Shown here piece after piece: positions 36,141 to 45,538 of a stretch of 62,764 nucleotides of DNA; position 1 is the stretch's first letter; every line of letters begins with the position of its first letter. Source of the DNA: an uncultured Porphyromonadaceae bacterium (GTDB lineage: Bacteria > Bacteroidota > Bacteroidia > Bacteroidales > Muribaculaceae); assembly GCA_947177185.1 (NCBI GenBank), contig CAMWTJ010000010.1, positions 1 through 62,764 of the forward strand, written 5' to 3'. Both the position numbers and the translations under genes were made by a program. The notes beneath the pieces were generated by a model, which made no database searches, was not told where the DNA came from, and worked only from the letters and a program-made list of their open reading frames with translations.

Positions 36141-36893
36141 ATGAAGCAGACAATAGCCGGCATGGTCCGGCGCGCACACATATCGTGGCTTCGCCGGCGC
36201 GCCCGCCGAAGCCGCCCGCTTGAGCTGCCGGAGGGCACGGTGGCCATAATAGCGCCCCACCCCGACGACGAAACCATAGGCTGCGGAGGTCTTATCAAGC
36301 GGCTCACGGCAGCCGGCCGCATGCCGCACATCATTATACTCACAGGCGGCGAGGCATCGCACGCGGCGTGCTGCGCGACGGCGGCCGATGCGATAATCGA
36401 CGCACGCAGCAAGCTCACCGACCGCTCGGCCGCCATACTCGGCGTGTCGCCGGACCACATACACCGCCTGCGCTTTCCCGACGGCCGCGTATCTGCTGCC
36501 GATTCCGAAGCTGAAAGGCTCAGGCAGCTCCTGCAGGCGCTTTCGCCCTCGGCTGTTCTTGTGCCCCACAGCGGCGAAGGATGGAACGACCACGTGTGCG
36601 CAGGCCCCATGGTGCGCGCCATTGCTCCCGCGCACACGTGCGTGGTGGAATACTGCGTGTGGATGTGGTACTACAACGTGTGGCGCGGCCTCGACTGGCA
36701 GGCGGCTCGCTCGCTGCGCCTCACTCCCGCAGAAATGGCGGCCAAACAGGCGGCAGTCGACGCCTACACCCTGCCGGCCGCTCCCTGCGGAACACCGTGG
36801 AGCGGCAATCTGCCCCAGCAGTTTCTCGCCGCTCACCGCTCGCCCGTCGAGCTGTACTTTATGCCGGCCATATCACATGTGCCCGAACAATAA
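36141..36893 (+). CDS. PIG-L/LmbE-family deacetylase
   Basis: 250 aa, a zinc-dependent N-acetyl-sugar deacetylase fold. AIIAPHPDDETIGCGG supplies the His40 and Asp43 metal ligands and Asp42; the distal His is in SGEGWNDHV (His151). The N-terminus is basic with no clear signal peptide, so it probably acts in the cytoplasm on a precursor sugar. It starts 1 nt after the acyltransferase stop. It may deacetylate a HexNAc derived from the wecB product. Confidence 0.88.
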   Translation: MKQTIAGMVRRAHISWLRRRARRSRPLELPEGTVAIIAPHPDDETIGCGGLIKRLTAAGRMPHIIILTGGEASHAACCATAADAIIDARSKLTDRSAAILGVSPDHIHRLRFPDGRVSAADSEAERLRQLLQALSPSAVLVPHSGEGWNDHVCAGPMVRAIAPAHTCVVEYCVWMWYYNVWRGLDWQAARSLRLTPAEMAAKQAAVDAYTLPAAPCGTPWSGNLPQQFLAAHRSPVELYFMPAISHVPEQ

Positions 36894-36905
36894 TACAATA
36901 TTAAT

Positions 36906-37991
36906 ATGTCCTGGTCATTTACAATATTGTCTGATTATGCGCGCATTGTCGCCCCTGACCATTTGAAACGATGGCAGGCGCATGTAGACGATGCCGAGAG
37001 TACACACGTGTTTTTCCATCCTCTGCTTGTGACATCGTGGATGGAAACATATCTGCCGATCCGAAATTTAACTCCTATATTTGTGTGGGCGCAAGGTCCT
37101 CGGGGCATTGTGGCCATGCTGCCGCTCGTGCTTTGGAAGCGCAATTGGAAGAACGCCTTCGAACGATTGATTGTGCCGATGGGGTTCAGCGATTTCGACT
37201 ATCACGACCCTATCTTTTCTCGCGAGCCCGACTCGGCGGAAAGAAGCTGCTTTTGGAAGGAACTCACCGACACCCTTGCAGCCAATTATCGTTTTGACAG
37301 AATCACACTCGACGGCATGGCCCATGAAAGCGGAGAAGCCTGGGAACCCGGAGAAATGTGTCCGTATCTGAAACTTGACAATCTTGACTCGGGGGAATCT
37401 TTACTGGCGTTCCTTAAAACATCGCTCCGAGGCGATATACGCCGGCAAATAAGGCGCATAAACGAAATTGGCGAAATGAAGCTCGTGAGCTACACCGATG
37501 CCGAAATGCTGCGGGCGGAAACGTTCGGACGCTTTATGCACGCACACTCGCAGCGCTGGCCCAACGCATATAAGGCGCCGCAGTTTCACGCAAACATGAT
37601 TAAAGCCGGACTGGCGGCGGGTGTGGTGGATTTCACCGCCCTTATGGCCGGCGAAACAGAGCTTGCGTGGCATCTCGGCTTTAGCTACAAAGGCAGATAT
37701 TACTACTATATGCCTGCCGGCAACCCTGAATTCCTGAAATATTCGCCGGTAAAGATTCATTTGTTCAAACTCATAGAACGCGCTATTCTTAACGGCATTG
37801 AGATATACGACCACTTGCGCGGCGAGGAAAACTATAAGGACGGGTGGAGCGACGGCCATCAGACCGTGCACGCGCAAAGCATAATTTCCGGATCGGCATC
37901 AACCGCAGCAAAGCGTAAGTTACTGAAACTAAGGGCAATTCTACCCCCCCCCGCACCTAACAGGCAAGGCCACAGCCGCTTAGCTGCATAA
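36906..37991 (+). CDS. GNAT/FemAB-like acyltransferase (CelD/BcsL type), tract at the C-terminus
   Basis: 361 aa. The double-GNAT architecture is suggested by FFHPLLVTSWMETYLP, FVWAQGPRGIVAMLPLVLWKRN, LKTSLRGDIRRQIRRINEIG, and LAWHLGFSYKGRYYYYMPAGNPEFLKYSPVKIHLFKLIERAI. Members add aminoacyl or acyl groups. C9 at 37944-37952 encodes three Pro 15 codons before the stop; other tract lengths would only swap the last few residues (about 3 or 10 in place of 13 after the prolines), so the tract does not switch the enzyme off. Confidence 0.82.
   Translation: MSWSFTILSDYARIVAPDHLKRWQAHVDDAESTHVFFHPLLVTSWMETYLPIRNLTPIFVWAQGPRGIVAMLPLVLWKRNWKNAFERLIVPMGFSDFDYHDPIFSREPDSAERSCFWKELTDTLAANYRFDRITLDGMAHESGEAWEPGEMCPYLKLDNLDSGESLLAFLKTSLRGDIRRQIRRINEIGEMKLVSYTDAEMLRAETFGRFMHAHSQRWPNAYKAPQFHANMIKAGLAAGVVDFTALMAGETELAWHLGFSYKGRYYYYMPAGNPEFLKYSPVKIHLFKLIERAILNGIEIYDHLRGEENYKDGWSDGHQTVHAQSIISGSASTAAKRKLLKLRAILPPPAPNRQGHSRLAA
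37944..37952 (-). repeat. Homopolymer tract G9-TA on the antisense strand (3' end of gene)
   Basis: Nine C on the plus (coding) strand preceded by TA, so the antisense strand reads G9-TAGAATTG. It lies 39 bp before the stop of the GNAT gene and 50 bp before the next start. Confidence 0.9.
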
Positions 37992-38001
37992 ACAAACCGA
38001 T

Positions 38002-39105
38002 ATGCAGCTATCATCGCACAAAAAATACAGCGGCGCAATCGTGCTCGGCGATTCGTTCAACAATACACTTGGTCTTATCCGTAGCATTGGCGAAGCACAT
38101 GTGCCCGTATGCCTTATCCTTGAAGGTAATGACCGGCTTTTCATATCTCACAGCCGATATGTTACTGAGTGTTACCACATAAACACTCTTGACGACGCTC
38201 CAGCTCTTCTCGCTGATTTATATAATACTCACCAAAACTATGCCCTGATCTGCAGCAATGATAAAGCAGCTTTGCTTGTCGACTCAAACGAGGCAACCTT
38301 AAGCGCTCTATATCATACACCCATGCGGGGCAAAGCGTTGCACCACTTATTCGACAAGGATGCGCAATGCGCGCTCGCTGAAAAATGCGGATTCACGGTG
38401 CCTCAATCTGCAATCTACACTCGCGGAAATTCCTTTCCGACTGAAATACAATACCCGCTGCTCATAAAGCCGGCCAACAGTAATTGCGGTGAGAAATCCG
38501 ACATACATATTTGCCGCGACACGACCGACTTAAACAAAGCCCTCTCTGCCAATTCTATATGCGAAACTTTTATAGTCCAAGAGTTTATAGAGAAAGACTA
38601 TGAAATCAACATGATTGGCATTTCCACTGACCGGGAAGTGATTGTGCCCGGGGGAATCAAGAAACTGCGCCACTATCCGAATATCAACGGTCCATGCTCT
38701 TTCGGACGGTTTATGCCTGCAGAAAGTCTTGGTGTAGATATAGAACCAATACGACGTTTCATAACGGAATCCGAATATCGCGGCCCCTTCAGCGTAGAAC
38801 TTTTGCGAAAAGGCAATAACGATTATTTCATGGAATTCAATTTCCGCCACGACGGATTGGCTTATTCTGCTACGGCCTCAGGGGCTAACCTTATGAAAGG
38901 ATTTTTCGGTACAGCTCCTATAGGTAAAGTCCGACCGACGTATATGATGGACCTTTCCGTAGATTTCATGCATGTAAAACACAAACACATATCTTTTGTG
39001 CGTTGGATTGGCGATTTCATCCGCACCGGCTGTCAATTAAATTTCAACATAAAAGACCCGCGTCCTACACTAAATTACTACAAAGCCAAACTCTTAAGAA
39101 ACTGA
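38002..39105 (+). CDS. ATP-grasp ligase-like protein
   Basis: 367 aa of carbamoyl-phosphate-synthase-like ATP-grasp fold. An N-terminal Rossmann part (AIVLGDSFNNTLGLIRSIG), the ATP-binding YPLLIKPANSNCGEKSDIHI and FIVQEFIEKDYEINMIGIS, and the Mg-binding block GPFSVELLRKGNNDYFMEFNFRHDG. Such enzymes join a carboxylate to an amine, so it might attach an amino acid to a sugar amine exposed by the PIG-L deacetylase. The substrate is inference. Its GC content is visibly lower than that of its 5' neighbours. Confidence 0.82.
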   Translation: MQLSSHKKYSGAIVLGDSFNNTLGLIRSIGEAHVPVCLILEGNDRLFISHSRYVTECYHINTLDDAPALLADLYNTHQNYALICSNDKAALLVDSNEATLSALYHTPMRGKALHHLFDKDAQCALAEKCGFTVPQSAIYTRGNSFPTEIQYPLLIKPANSNCGEKSDIHICRDTTDLNKALSANSICETFIVQEFIEKDYEINMIGISTDREVIVPGGIKKLRHYPNINGPCSFGRFMPAESLGVDIEPIRRFITESEYRGPFSVELLRKGNNDYFMEFNFRHDGLAYSATASGANLMKGFFGTAPIGKVRPTYMMDLSVDFMHVKHKHISFVRWIGDFIRTGCQLNFNIKDPRPTLNYYKAKLLRN

Positions 39106-39114
39106 ACAATTAGC

Positions 39115-40242
39115 ATGCGCGTACTTGTATGCATACCATGCCTGCTGACCGGGGGCACTGAAATCCAGACCCTCAGCCTCGTGGAGGCTCTTGTGGCGGC
39201 CGGCCACGAGCCGGTGGTGGCCTGCTATTTCGAACACACCGACGCCATGGTGGCGCGCTACCGCGGCGCCGGCGCCGACGTGCGCCTGCTTTCTCCCGCG
39301 GGCACCCGCCCGCGCGGTGTAGCCGCCACGACCGCGATGCTATGGCGCGGCTTGCGCGACATAGTGCGCGCCACACATCCGCACGCAGCCCACGTGCAGT
39401 ACATGGCCCCCGGTGCGCTGCCCATACTGATACTGCGGGCTTTGGGCGTGCGGCGGATAGTAGCTACAGCCCACACCGACGGCGACATATACTCGCCGCG
39501 CGGCCTGAAAATAATACGCCTGCTCTCTCGTCACGTACTCTCCGCGTTTCAATGCATCACCGAACGCGCCGAACGCTCGTTTTTCGGCTCCTCGGCCCTG
39601 CTCTCGCCCGAAGCTCCGGCCAAACGGCACGGGCATTTCACCATCTACAACAACATCCCCTCCCACATAGCCCTGCGCACGACTCCCCGCGCCAAGGACC
39701 ATGCGGAGCCCGTCACAGTGGGCGTCGTGAGCCGGCTCGAGCACATAAAGGGCATGGACCTCGTAGTGCCGGCGTTCGCCGAAGCGCTCCGCTCCCGGCC
39801 CGGCCTGCGGCTGCTTGTCGTGGGCGACGGCTCGCAGCGCTCTCTCATGGAGCGTCAGGCAGCCGAAGCCGGCATAGCCGACGCAGTCGCCTTCGCCGGC
39901 CGCAAAAGCCAGGAGCAGCTCTCCGACTGCTACGACCGCATCGACATCCTTCTGATGCCCTCGCGCAGCGAAGGCTTCGGCCTTACGGCCGTGGAAGGCA
40001 TGGCACGCGGCTGTGTGCCCGTCGTGGCCGACACCGGCGGCCTGCCCGAGGTGGTTCGCGACGGCGTGAGCGGGCTGCTCCACCGCCCCGGCGACGCCTC
40101 CGACATTGCCGCAAAAATATTGATACTAACAGACACACCATCACTGCTCTCCTCCATGAGCGACGCCGCCCTCTCCCGCGCAGCCGCCTTCACCCTCGAC
40201 GCCTACGCCCGAAAAATCCGCGCCCTCTATGAGAGCCTATAA
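39115..40242 (+). CDS. Glycosyltransferase group 1 (GT4)
   Basis: 375 aa. MRVLVCIPCLLTGGTEIQTLSLVEAL (Gly-rich acceptor loop), VTVGVVSRLEHIKGMDLVVPAF, LLMPSRSEGFGLTAVEGMARGCVPVV (E-x7-E). A high-GC gene between lower-GC neighbours, so its origin may differ from theirs. It follows the ATP-grasp gene by 9 nt. Confidence 0.92.
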   Translation: MRVLVCIPCLLTGGTEIQTLSLVEALVAAGHEPVVACYFEHTDAMVARYRGAGADVRLLSPAGTRPRGVAATTAMLWRGLRDIVRATHPHAAHVQYMAPGALPILILRALGVRRIVATAHTDGDIYSPRGLKIIRLLSRHVLSAFQCITERAERSFFGSSALLSPEAPAKRHGHFTIYNNIPSHIALRTTPRAKDHAEPVTVGVVSRLEHIKGMDLVVPAFAEALRSRPGLRLLVVGDGSQRSLMERQAAEAGIADAVAFAGRKSQEQLSDCYDRIDILLMPSRSEGFGLTAVEGMARGCVPVVADTGGLPEVVRDGVSGLLHRPGDASDIAAKILILTDTPSLLSSMSDAALSRAAAFTLDAYARKIRALYESL

Positions 40243-40252
40243 TTTTTTTGAA

Positions 40253-41563
40253 ATGCCATTAATAGTCAACATATTCGTCGCAATCGTCCTGTTTGCGATA
40301 CCTCTTATCGTATATAAGAAAGGATTCCGCGAGGTGCCTCATCCCTACCTGCGCGACACACGCATACGCATATCGCCCGACCTGTTCTTCCTCACCTACA
40401 GTGTGGCTACCGCCATGATATTCCTGAATCCCATATCATTGGTGAAATACGGGTATTGGATTATTGTGCTGATATTTTTGGCGTTTTCCAGACTGAAAAT
40501 AAAGGTTGAGGCCATCGTGGGTGTGTACATGGTCTTTCTCGCATTGTGTCTGTTTTCAGAGATATTTGTCACCTCCACAAAATTCGATGGCCTTATGATG
40601 CTGATAAAGTACGCCTTGCCATTGTTTTATCTGTGGCTTGCGTACACAGCCATTGAAGACAGCACCGACTTGATATTTTTCCTCAAAGTCACAGCCATAG
40701 CAATGTGCATATACGCACTCGTTATCGGAGGCTTTACTGAAAAATATGTTCCCATCATTCCCAAAATAGTGTTAGGTCTGCTGCCTGCTGTATTTACAAA
40801 ATATGCAGCGTTGGCCGACCTGTATTCGTCCACTATAGTCGTGCCTGTGGCTCTATATCTGATAACGAAGAATAAAATATGGATAGTGGCAGCTCTGTGG
40901 GTGGCGCTGTCCACTTTCGCCGATGTGGTCCGTACGGGCATCGGCGGCATCTGCCTTGCATTGTCCTTTTTTGCGTTCGTGGTCTATAAATTCAAATCTG
41001 TGCCTTGGATTGCCGGTTTCGGACTGGCAGCAGCCGTTATCCTTTTCACGGTACCGGCGTTCCGCGACAAAATGTTCACTGAAGGCAATGAAATATCGCT
41101 ATCGGATTTCAGCACCAGCGATGCTAATTTCGAGAATATCGACAGCCATATGCGCAGCTACGTGTGGGAGCTGAATATGGAGCGTTTTTATGAGCCTTCG
41201 CCTGTCTTCGGCTCGGGAATCGGCGAGGCCGGCGCATTTACCAAGACTTTGCCGACCATAGCCTTGATGCACAGCGACTATGTGCAGATGCTCTGCGAAA
41301 TAGGCATATTGGGAGTTGTATTGTTCGGGGTGTTTGTTCTGACCGCATTATTGAAAATCATAACCGTCACATGGCGCCCGCGCACACCGTTTTACCTGAA
41401 ATTGTGCGGCGCGATGGCGCTCGGCAGTTGCGCGGGCACATTCTTTTCCATGACTTACGACAACGTGGTCACCTATGCGCAGCAGTCGTTTGTGCTGCCG
41501 TTTGTGTTCATCGGCATATTTCTTAAAGTAAACGATTTGTACAAGCAAGGACTCTGGAAATGA
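40253..41563 (+). CDS. O-antigen polymerase/ligase-like membrane protein (Wzy)
   Basis: 436 aa from ATG 40253 (MPLIVNIFVAIVLF); an in-frame ATG at 40229 inside the previous gene is an alternative. It has ten to twelve hydrophobic segments with a large loop near residue 285-330 (SLSDFSTSDANFENIDSHMRSYVWELNMERF then SPVFGSGIGEAGAF), the layout of O-antigen ligase/polymerase proteins. It is the only polymerase candidate of cluster B. It overlaps the next start by 4 nt. Confidence 0.82.
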   Translation: MPLIVNIFVAIVLFAIPLIVYKKGFREVPHPYLRDTRIRISPDLFFLTYSVATAMIFLNPISLVKYGYWIIVLIFLAFSRLKIKVEAIVGVYMVFLALCLFSEIFVTSTKFDGLMMLIKYALPLFYLWLAYTAIEDSTDLIFFLKVTAIAMCIYALVIGGFTEKYVPIIPKIVLGLLPAVFTKYAALADLYSSTIVVPVALYLITKNKIWIVAALWVALSTFADVVRTGIGGICLALSFFAFVVYKFKSVPWIAGFGLAAAVILFTVPAFRDKMFTEGNEISLSDFSTSDANFENIDSHMRSYVWELNMERFYEPSPVFGSGIGEAGAFTKTLPTIALMHSDYVQMLCEIGILGVVLFGVFVLTALLKIITVTWRPRTPFYLKLCGAMALGSCAGTFFSMTYDNVVTYAQQSFVLPFVFIGIFLKVNDLYKQGLWK

Positions 41564-42228
41564 ACCGTCACTTGAAAATCTTACTTGCCCTGCCCCGCAC
41601 TCTGTGGTTTTGCTTCCGCTATCTGCCGCTGCGCCAGGCGTTAAGGCTACCTGTGTGGCTCGCGCCCAACGTACGCGTCAAGCACATGTGGCGTGGCGGC
41701 ATACGACTCGGCAAATGCTCTGTAGGCATAGTGCGCATCGGGTTTCACGAAGCCGATGCTGTGGACGTATATTCGGCACACACCATACTCGACATATACC
41801 CTGACGGTGTGGTTGAGTTTGAAGCCGATGTCCACATCGGCCAGGGAGCCATCGTGTGCGTCAAGCAAAACGCGAAGCTCGCAACAGGACGTAATTTCGC
41901 CATATCAGGCACCACAAGTATCGTATGCTCTAAAAGCATCTCAATCGGCCACGACGTACAATTCAGCTGGGACACTCTCGTGATGGACTCAGACGCCCAC
42001 CACATACTCGGCGCAGACCATACTCCTATGCAGAATACTGCGCCGGTAAGCATTGGCAACCACGTATGGATTGCAGCCGGATGCACACTGCTTAAGGGCA
42101 CCGGCATCGGCAATGAGTGCGTAGTTGCCGGCAACTCCTTGCTCAACAAAAAATACGATTCCGACAATGTCCTTATTGCCGGCGCTCCGGCACGAATAAT
42201 CAAGACCATAGGCGGCTGGAAATTATGA
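41560..42228 (+). CDS. Hexapeptide-repeat acyltransferase
   Basis: 222-aa left-handed beta-helix protein. Repeats cover about 75-205; DVQFSWDTLVMDSDAHHI is the catalytic-His region and VSIGNHVWIAAGCTLLKGT, IGNECVVAGNSLL, LIAGAPARIIKTIGGW the closing coils. The N-terminal 40 residues are a hydrophobic/basic extension. It probably O-acetylates a sugar. It overlaps both neighbours by 4 nt. Confidence 0.88.
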   Translation: MNRHLKILLALPRTLWFCFRYLPLRQALRLPVWLAPNVRVKHMWRGGIRLGKCSVGIVRIGFHEADAVDVYSAHTILDIYPDGVVEFEADVHIGQGAIVCVKQNAKLATGRNFAISGTTSIVCSKSISIGHDVQFSWDTLVMDSDAHHILGADHTPMQNTAPVSIGNHVWIAAGCTLLKGTGIGNECVVAGNSLLNKKYDSDNVLIAGAPARIIKTIGGWKL

Positions 42229-43145
42229 TATCCGTAGTAATTCCTCTTTACAACAAGGCGCAGCTGATAGAGGCCACACTTCGCTCCGTGCTCCGACAGA
42301 CCTGTCAGGACTTTGAGATTGTGGTGGTCGATGACGGCTCAACCGACGGCTCCGCACAAGCAGCGGCGCGGGTTTCCGACCCGCGGATACGCATCATAAC
42401 ACAAGACAACGCCGGAGTTTCGGCAGCGCGCAACCGAGGCATTGCAGAAGCACGGGGAGAATTCATAGCGCTGCTCGATGCCGACGACGAGTGGTATCCC
42501 GACTATCTTGAAACGCAGGTCGGGATGAGCGAGAAATACCCCTCCTGCGGTGTGTTCGCTACCAACTATTTGTTCCGATATCCCGACGGAACGTCGAAAG
42601 CATCTCATATAACGCATTTGCCATTTGCCGGCACTACGGGCATATTATCCAATTATTTTCAGGTAGCGGCGAATTCCAATCCTCCGTTGTGGACATCAAG
42701 CATAATGGCCCGGAAATCGGCGTTGCAAAAAGTCGGAGGCTTCCCGACAGGTGTACGCTCGGGCGAAGACCTTATCACATGGGCCCGGCTTGCCTGTCAG
42801 TTCAGTATAGCCTACTGCACGTCCGAGAAAGCCATTTACAATATTCCTGTCTACGACAAGAACAATCCGCCTAAAAGACGGATGGAGAAGCAAGACATAG
42901 TCGGCGACTACTTATCCGAATTGCGCGCTTCGTATCCCGACGTGCCGTTCCTTGACCTCTACATTTCGCACTGGCACAAAATGCGTGCATCCGTGGCAAT
43001 GCGCCACGGAGAGGTCAGGGAAACTTTTTCTGAAATTCTCAAATGCCTGCGGGCGAATTATAAGAACCTCAAACCAATCGCATTTGGTCTGATTGTGATT
43101 TTACCTGCTTCTGTCAGACGTCACATACTTGGCCGATATCTTTAA
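42225..43145 (+). CDS. Glycosyltransferase family 2
   Basis: 306 aa from ATG 42225 (MISVVIPLYNKAQLIEATLRSVL); upstream in-frame codons overlap the acetyltransferase gene in another frame. GT-A motifs are [47 protein letters not shown] (DxD), and GVRSGEDLITWARLA with the catalytic-base type ED. Sugar unknown. From here to about 48.7 kb base composition is clearly more AT-rich than in cluster A. Confidence 0.92.
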   Translation: MISVVIPLYNKAQLIEATLRSVLRQTCQDFEIVVVDDGSTDGSAQAAARVSDPRIRIITQDNAGVSAARNRGIAEARGEFIALLDADDEWYPDYLETQVGMSEKYPSCGVFATNYLFRYPDGTSKASHITHLPFAGTTGILSNYFQVAANSNPPLWTSSIMARKSALQKVGGFPTGVRSGEDLITWARLACQFSIAYCTSEKAIYNIPVYDKNNPPKRRMEKQDIVGDYLSELRASYPDVPFLDLYISHWHKMRASVAMRHGEVRETFSEILKCLRANYKNLKPIAFGLIVILPASVRRHILGRYL

Positions 43146-43163
43146 AGCTTTGCCTATACGGAC

Positions 43164-44447
43164 ATGAAACAGTATCGCAAACCCGACAAGCTACGGGCAC
43201 TCCTGCAGCGCATATATTATAGTCCGAAACTCAAGAATTTGAGAACGCGCTATTATTATGCCCGATATCACAATAAAAACATGGAGCGCATAAGGCAGCA
43301 GAAACAAATCCACATACTATTCTTTATACAGAATATCGGCATGTGGAAATATGAATCTCTTGTGAAAATATTACTTCAGGATGAGCGCTTCAAAGTTTCC
43401 ATAATGCCGTTTCCATATCCGTGGCACACCAAAGAGCAGCAGCACACCTTCCAGAACGCTATAATAGAATATTGCAAAAAACACGAATTCCCGCTTAGCA
43501 TCGGATTTGATATTGACACGCAAAAATATATCCCGGCAAACAAACTTAATGCCGATATAGTGGTCTATACCCAGCACTACAATGGCGGATATGTGTTCTG
43601 GAAACTGGAGAAATTCTGGAAACACTCGATTTTCTTCACGACACCCTATGGAATTCCGATAGACGACAACCCAGTGTTTAACAACACCTTGCTTCAAAAC
43701 GTATCCTGGAAGATTTTCTACCCTACGGCAATGTCGGAGCATGTTTATAAATCCAACCCGATTACGCACGGCAAGAATTTTATGGTCGTAGGAAATCCGA
43801 TATTCGACAGCATAATGAAAGAGAATCGTTCCTGCGACAACTGGAAAATACCCGGCCCCGGGCTGAAACGCGTCATATGGGCCCCGCATCACTCCATTTC
43901 GCCTGACGATTTATTGCCCTTCTCCACTTTTCTCACCGTGTGCCACGACATGGTAACTCTTGCCAAACGGTATTCCGACAGAGTTCAGTTCGTGTTTAAG
44001 CCACATCCATACCTGTACGAACGCCTCGTGAAGATATGGGGCAAACAAGAAACCGACCGATATTACGACGAATGGCGCAACATGCCCAACTCTGCTGTCG
44101 CGCTCGGAGATTACCACGATCTGTTCTTCACATCAGACGCGATGATTCATGATTGCGCAAGTTTTTCGCTGGAGTATCTGTTTACGAAAAAACCTGTCCT
44201 GTACCTGAGCAAGTCCGGGCACGAGCGATATTTGAGCGGCTATTCTCTTGAGTGCTACAACATGCATTACAAAGGAGAAGTAATCCGCGACGTCGAAAAA
44301 TTCATAACCGATGTGGTACTGGACGGAAACGACAGCATGCAAGCAAGGCGCAACGAATTTTACGACCGCGAACTGTTGCCGCCGAACAACCGCACTGTAG
44401 CAGAAAACATGTATGAAGCAATCAAACACGATCTGCTTGCAGACTAA
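43164..44447 (+). CDS. CDP-glycerol:glycerophosphotransferase-like (TagB/TagF type)
   Basis: 427 aa. A basic N-terminus is followed by HILFFIQNIGMWKYESLVK, then the GT-B C-half typical of poly(glycerol-phosphate) transferases: VIWAPHHSISPDDLLPFSTF, VQFVFKPHPYLYERL and FFTSDAMIHDCASFSLEYLFTKKPVLYL. The family transfers polyol-phosphate from a CDP-polyol. With the cytidylyltransferase at 46626-47969 it predicts a phosphodiester-linked polyol in polymer B. Teichoic-acid-like enzymes do occur in Gram-negative capsules. Confidence 0.82.
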   Translation: MKQYRKPDKLRALLQRIYYSPKLKNLRTRYYYARYHNKNMERIRQQKQIHILFFIQNIGMWKYESLVKILLQDERFKVSIMPFPYPWHTKEQQHTFQNAIIEYCKKHEFPLSIGFDIDTQKYIPANKLNADIVVYTQHYNGGYVFWKLEKFWKHSIFFTTPYGIPIDDNPVFNNTLLQNVSWKIFYPTAMSEHVYKSNPITHGKNFMVVGNPIFDSIMKENRSCDNWKIPGPGLKRVIWAPHHSISPDDLLPFSTFLTVCHDMVTLAKRYSDRVQFVFKPHPYLYERLVKIWGKQETDRYYDEWRNMPNSAVALGDYHDLFFTSDAMIHDCASFSLEYLFTKKPVLYLSKSGHERYLSGYSLECYNMHYKGEVIRDVEKFITDVVLDGNDSMQARRNEFYDRELLPPNNRTVAENMYEAIKHDLLAD

Positions 44448-44467
44448 CCGCCACAACAAACCTATGT

Positions 44468-45538
44468 ATGAACACATTATCACCACACACCGCCATGGCG
44501 ACCAAGCCCCGCAGACAAAGCAATCTTGAGCTTCTGCGCTTTTTGTCCATGTTTTTTGTACTGACGCTGCATTATATCCCTACTCGCGATATCATAGCTC
44601 CGTTGTCGAAAGACTCTGCACTGATTGACAATCTGATTAACATCGAATTACGCAGTCTTGCTTTCGTAGGTGTAAATTGCTTTATTCTCATATCCGGGTA
44701 TTTCGGCATAAAATGGAAATTGAAATCCATCGGTAACCTGATATACAAAATACTGCTGTGGAGCCTCGTTTCGTTCTTATTCGCCAAACTGCTCACTCCT
44801 GTAATGTATGGACGAGAGTACCTTTATACATATGGCAATCCGCTCAGCAACATATTTGTTTTAAGATGGTTTATCGGAGCATATCTGTGTCTGTACATCA
44901 TATCGCCGTTGCTTAATGCCTTTATTGAAAAAAGCACCAAGCAGGAAACCCTCCGCTATATTATCATTTTTTATATCTGCTCAACTTTCCTGGGATGGAT
45001 TTTAAAATCCTCCGAATTCAACGAGGGTATGAGCGCACTGCACCTTTCAGGTCTGTATCTCGTAGGCGCTTACCTTCGCAAATACCACGACAGATTCACC
45101 GGCTTCACTGCGGCTAAAGATTTGCTGATATATCTCGCTTTAGGCTTGCTGCTGTTGGTAGTCAACCTATTTTGTCTGCAGATAAACTTTACGAAAAGTC
45201 CTTTTGGATATCTGAATCCGATTGTGATAATCCAGTCCGTATATTTGTTCCTGTTCTTCAGCAAATTGAAGATTAATTATTCCTGGCTGATAAATCTGTT
45301 TGCGGCGTCGGCATTTTCAGTTTACCTATTCCATACCGATATCTGCTCGCGCCCGATATGGTACGATCTCTGCGCTCAGATTAATCAATGCGGCAGGTTC
45401 GCATCGCTGCTGCTGTTCCCGCTCTTCTTTATAGCGATATTTATATTCTGTATCATAGTCGACGCTTTCGGAAATCGGATTTACGAAAAGTGCACCGATT
45501 GTATTGCCCGCAAAAAAACCGTTTCCGCTCAGCAATGA
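44468..45538 (+). CDS. Acyltransferase family 3 membrane protein
   Basis: 356-aa multi-pass membrane protein. RRQSNLELLRFLSMFFVLTLHYIP carries the Arg and His motif; VGVNCFILISGYFG, FVLRWFIGAYLCLYIISPLL and FSVYLFHTD follow, with about ten hydrophobic segments. O-acylation of polymer B is the likely role. No homopolymer tract. It overlaps the next start by 4 nt. Confidence 0.88.
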   Translation: MNTLSPHTAMATKPRRQSNLELLRFLSMFFVLTLHYIPTRDIIAPLSKDSALIDNLINIELRSLAFVGVNCFILISGYFGIKWKLKSIGNLIYKILLWSLVSFLFAKLLTPVMYGREYLYTYGNPLSNIFVLRWFIGAYLCLYIISPLLNAFIEKSTKQETLRYIIIFYICSTFLGWILKSSEFNEGMSALHLSGLYLVGAYLRKYHDRFTGFTAAKDLLIYLALGLLLLVVNLFCLQINFTKSPFGYLNPIVIIQSVYLFLFFSKLKINYSWLINLFAASAFSVYLFHTDICSRPIWYDLCAQINQCGRFASLLLFPLFFIAIFIFCIIVDAFGNRIYEKCTDCIARKKTVSAQQ

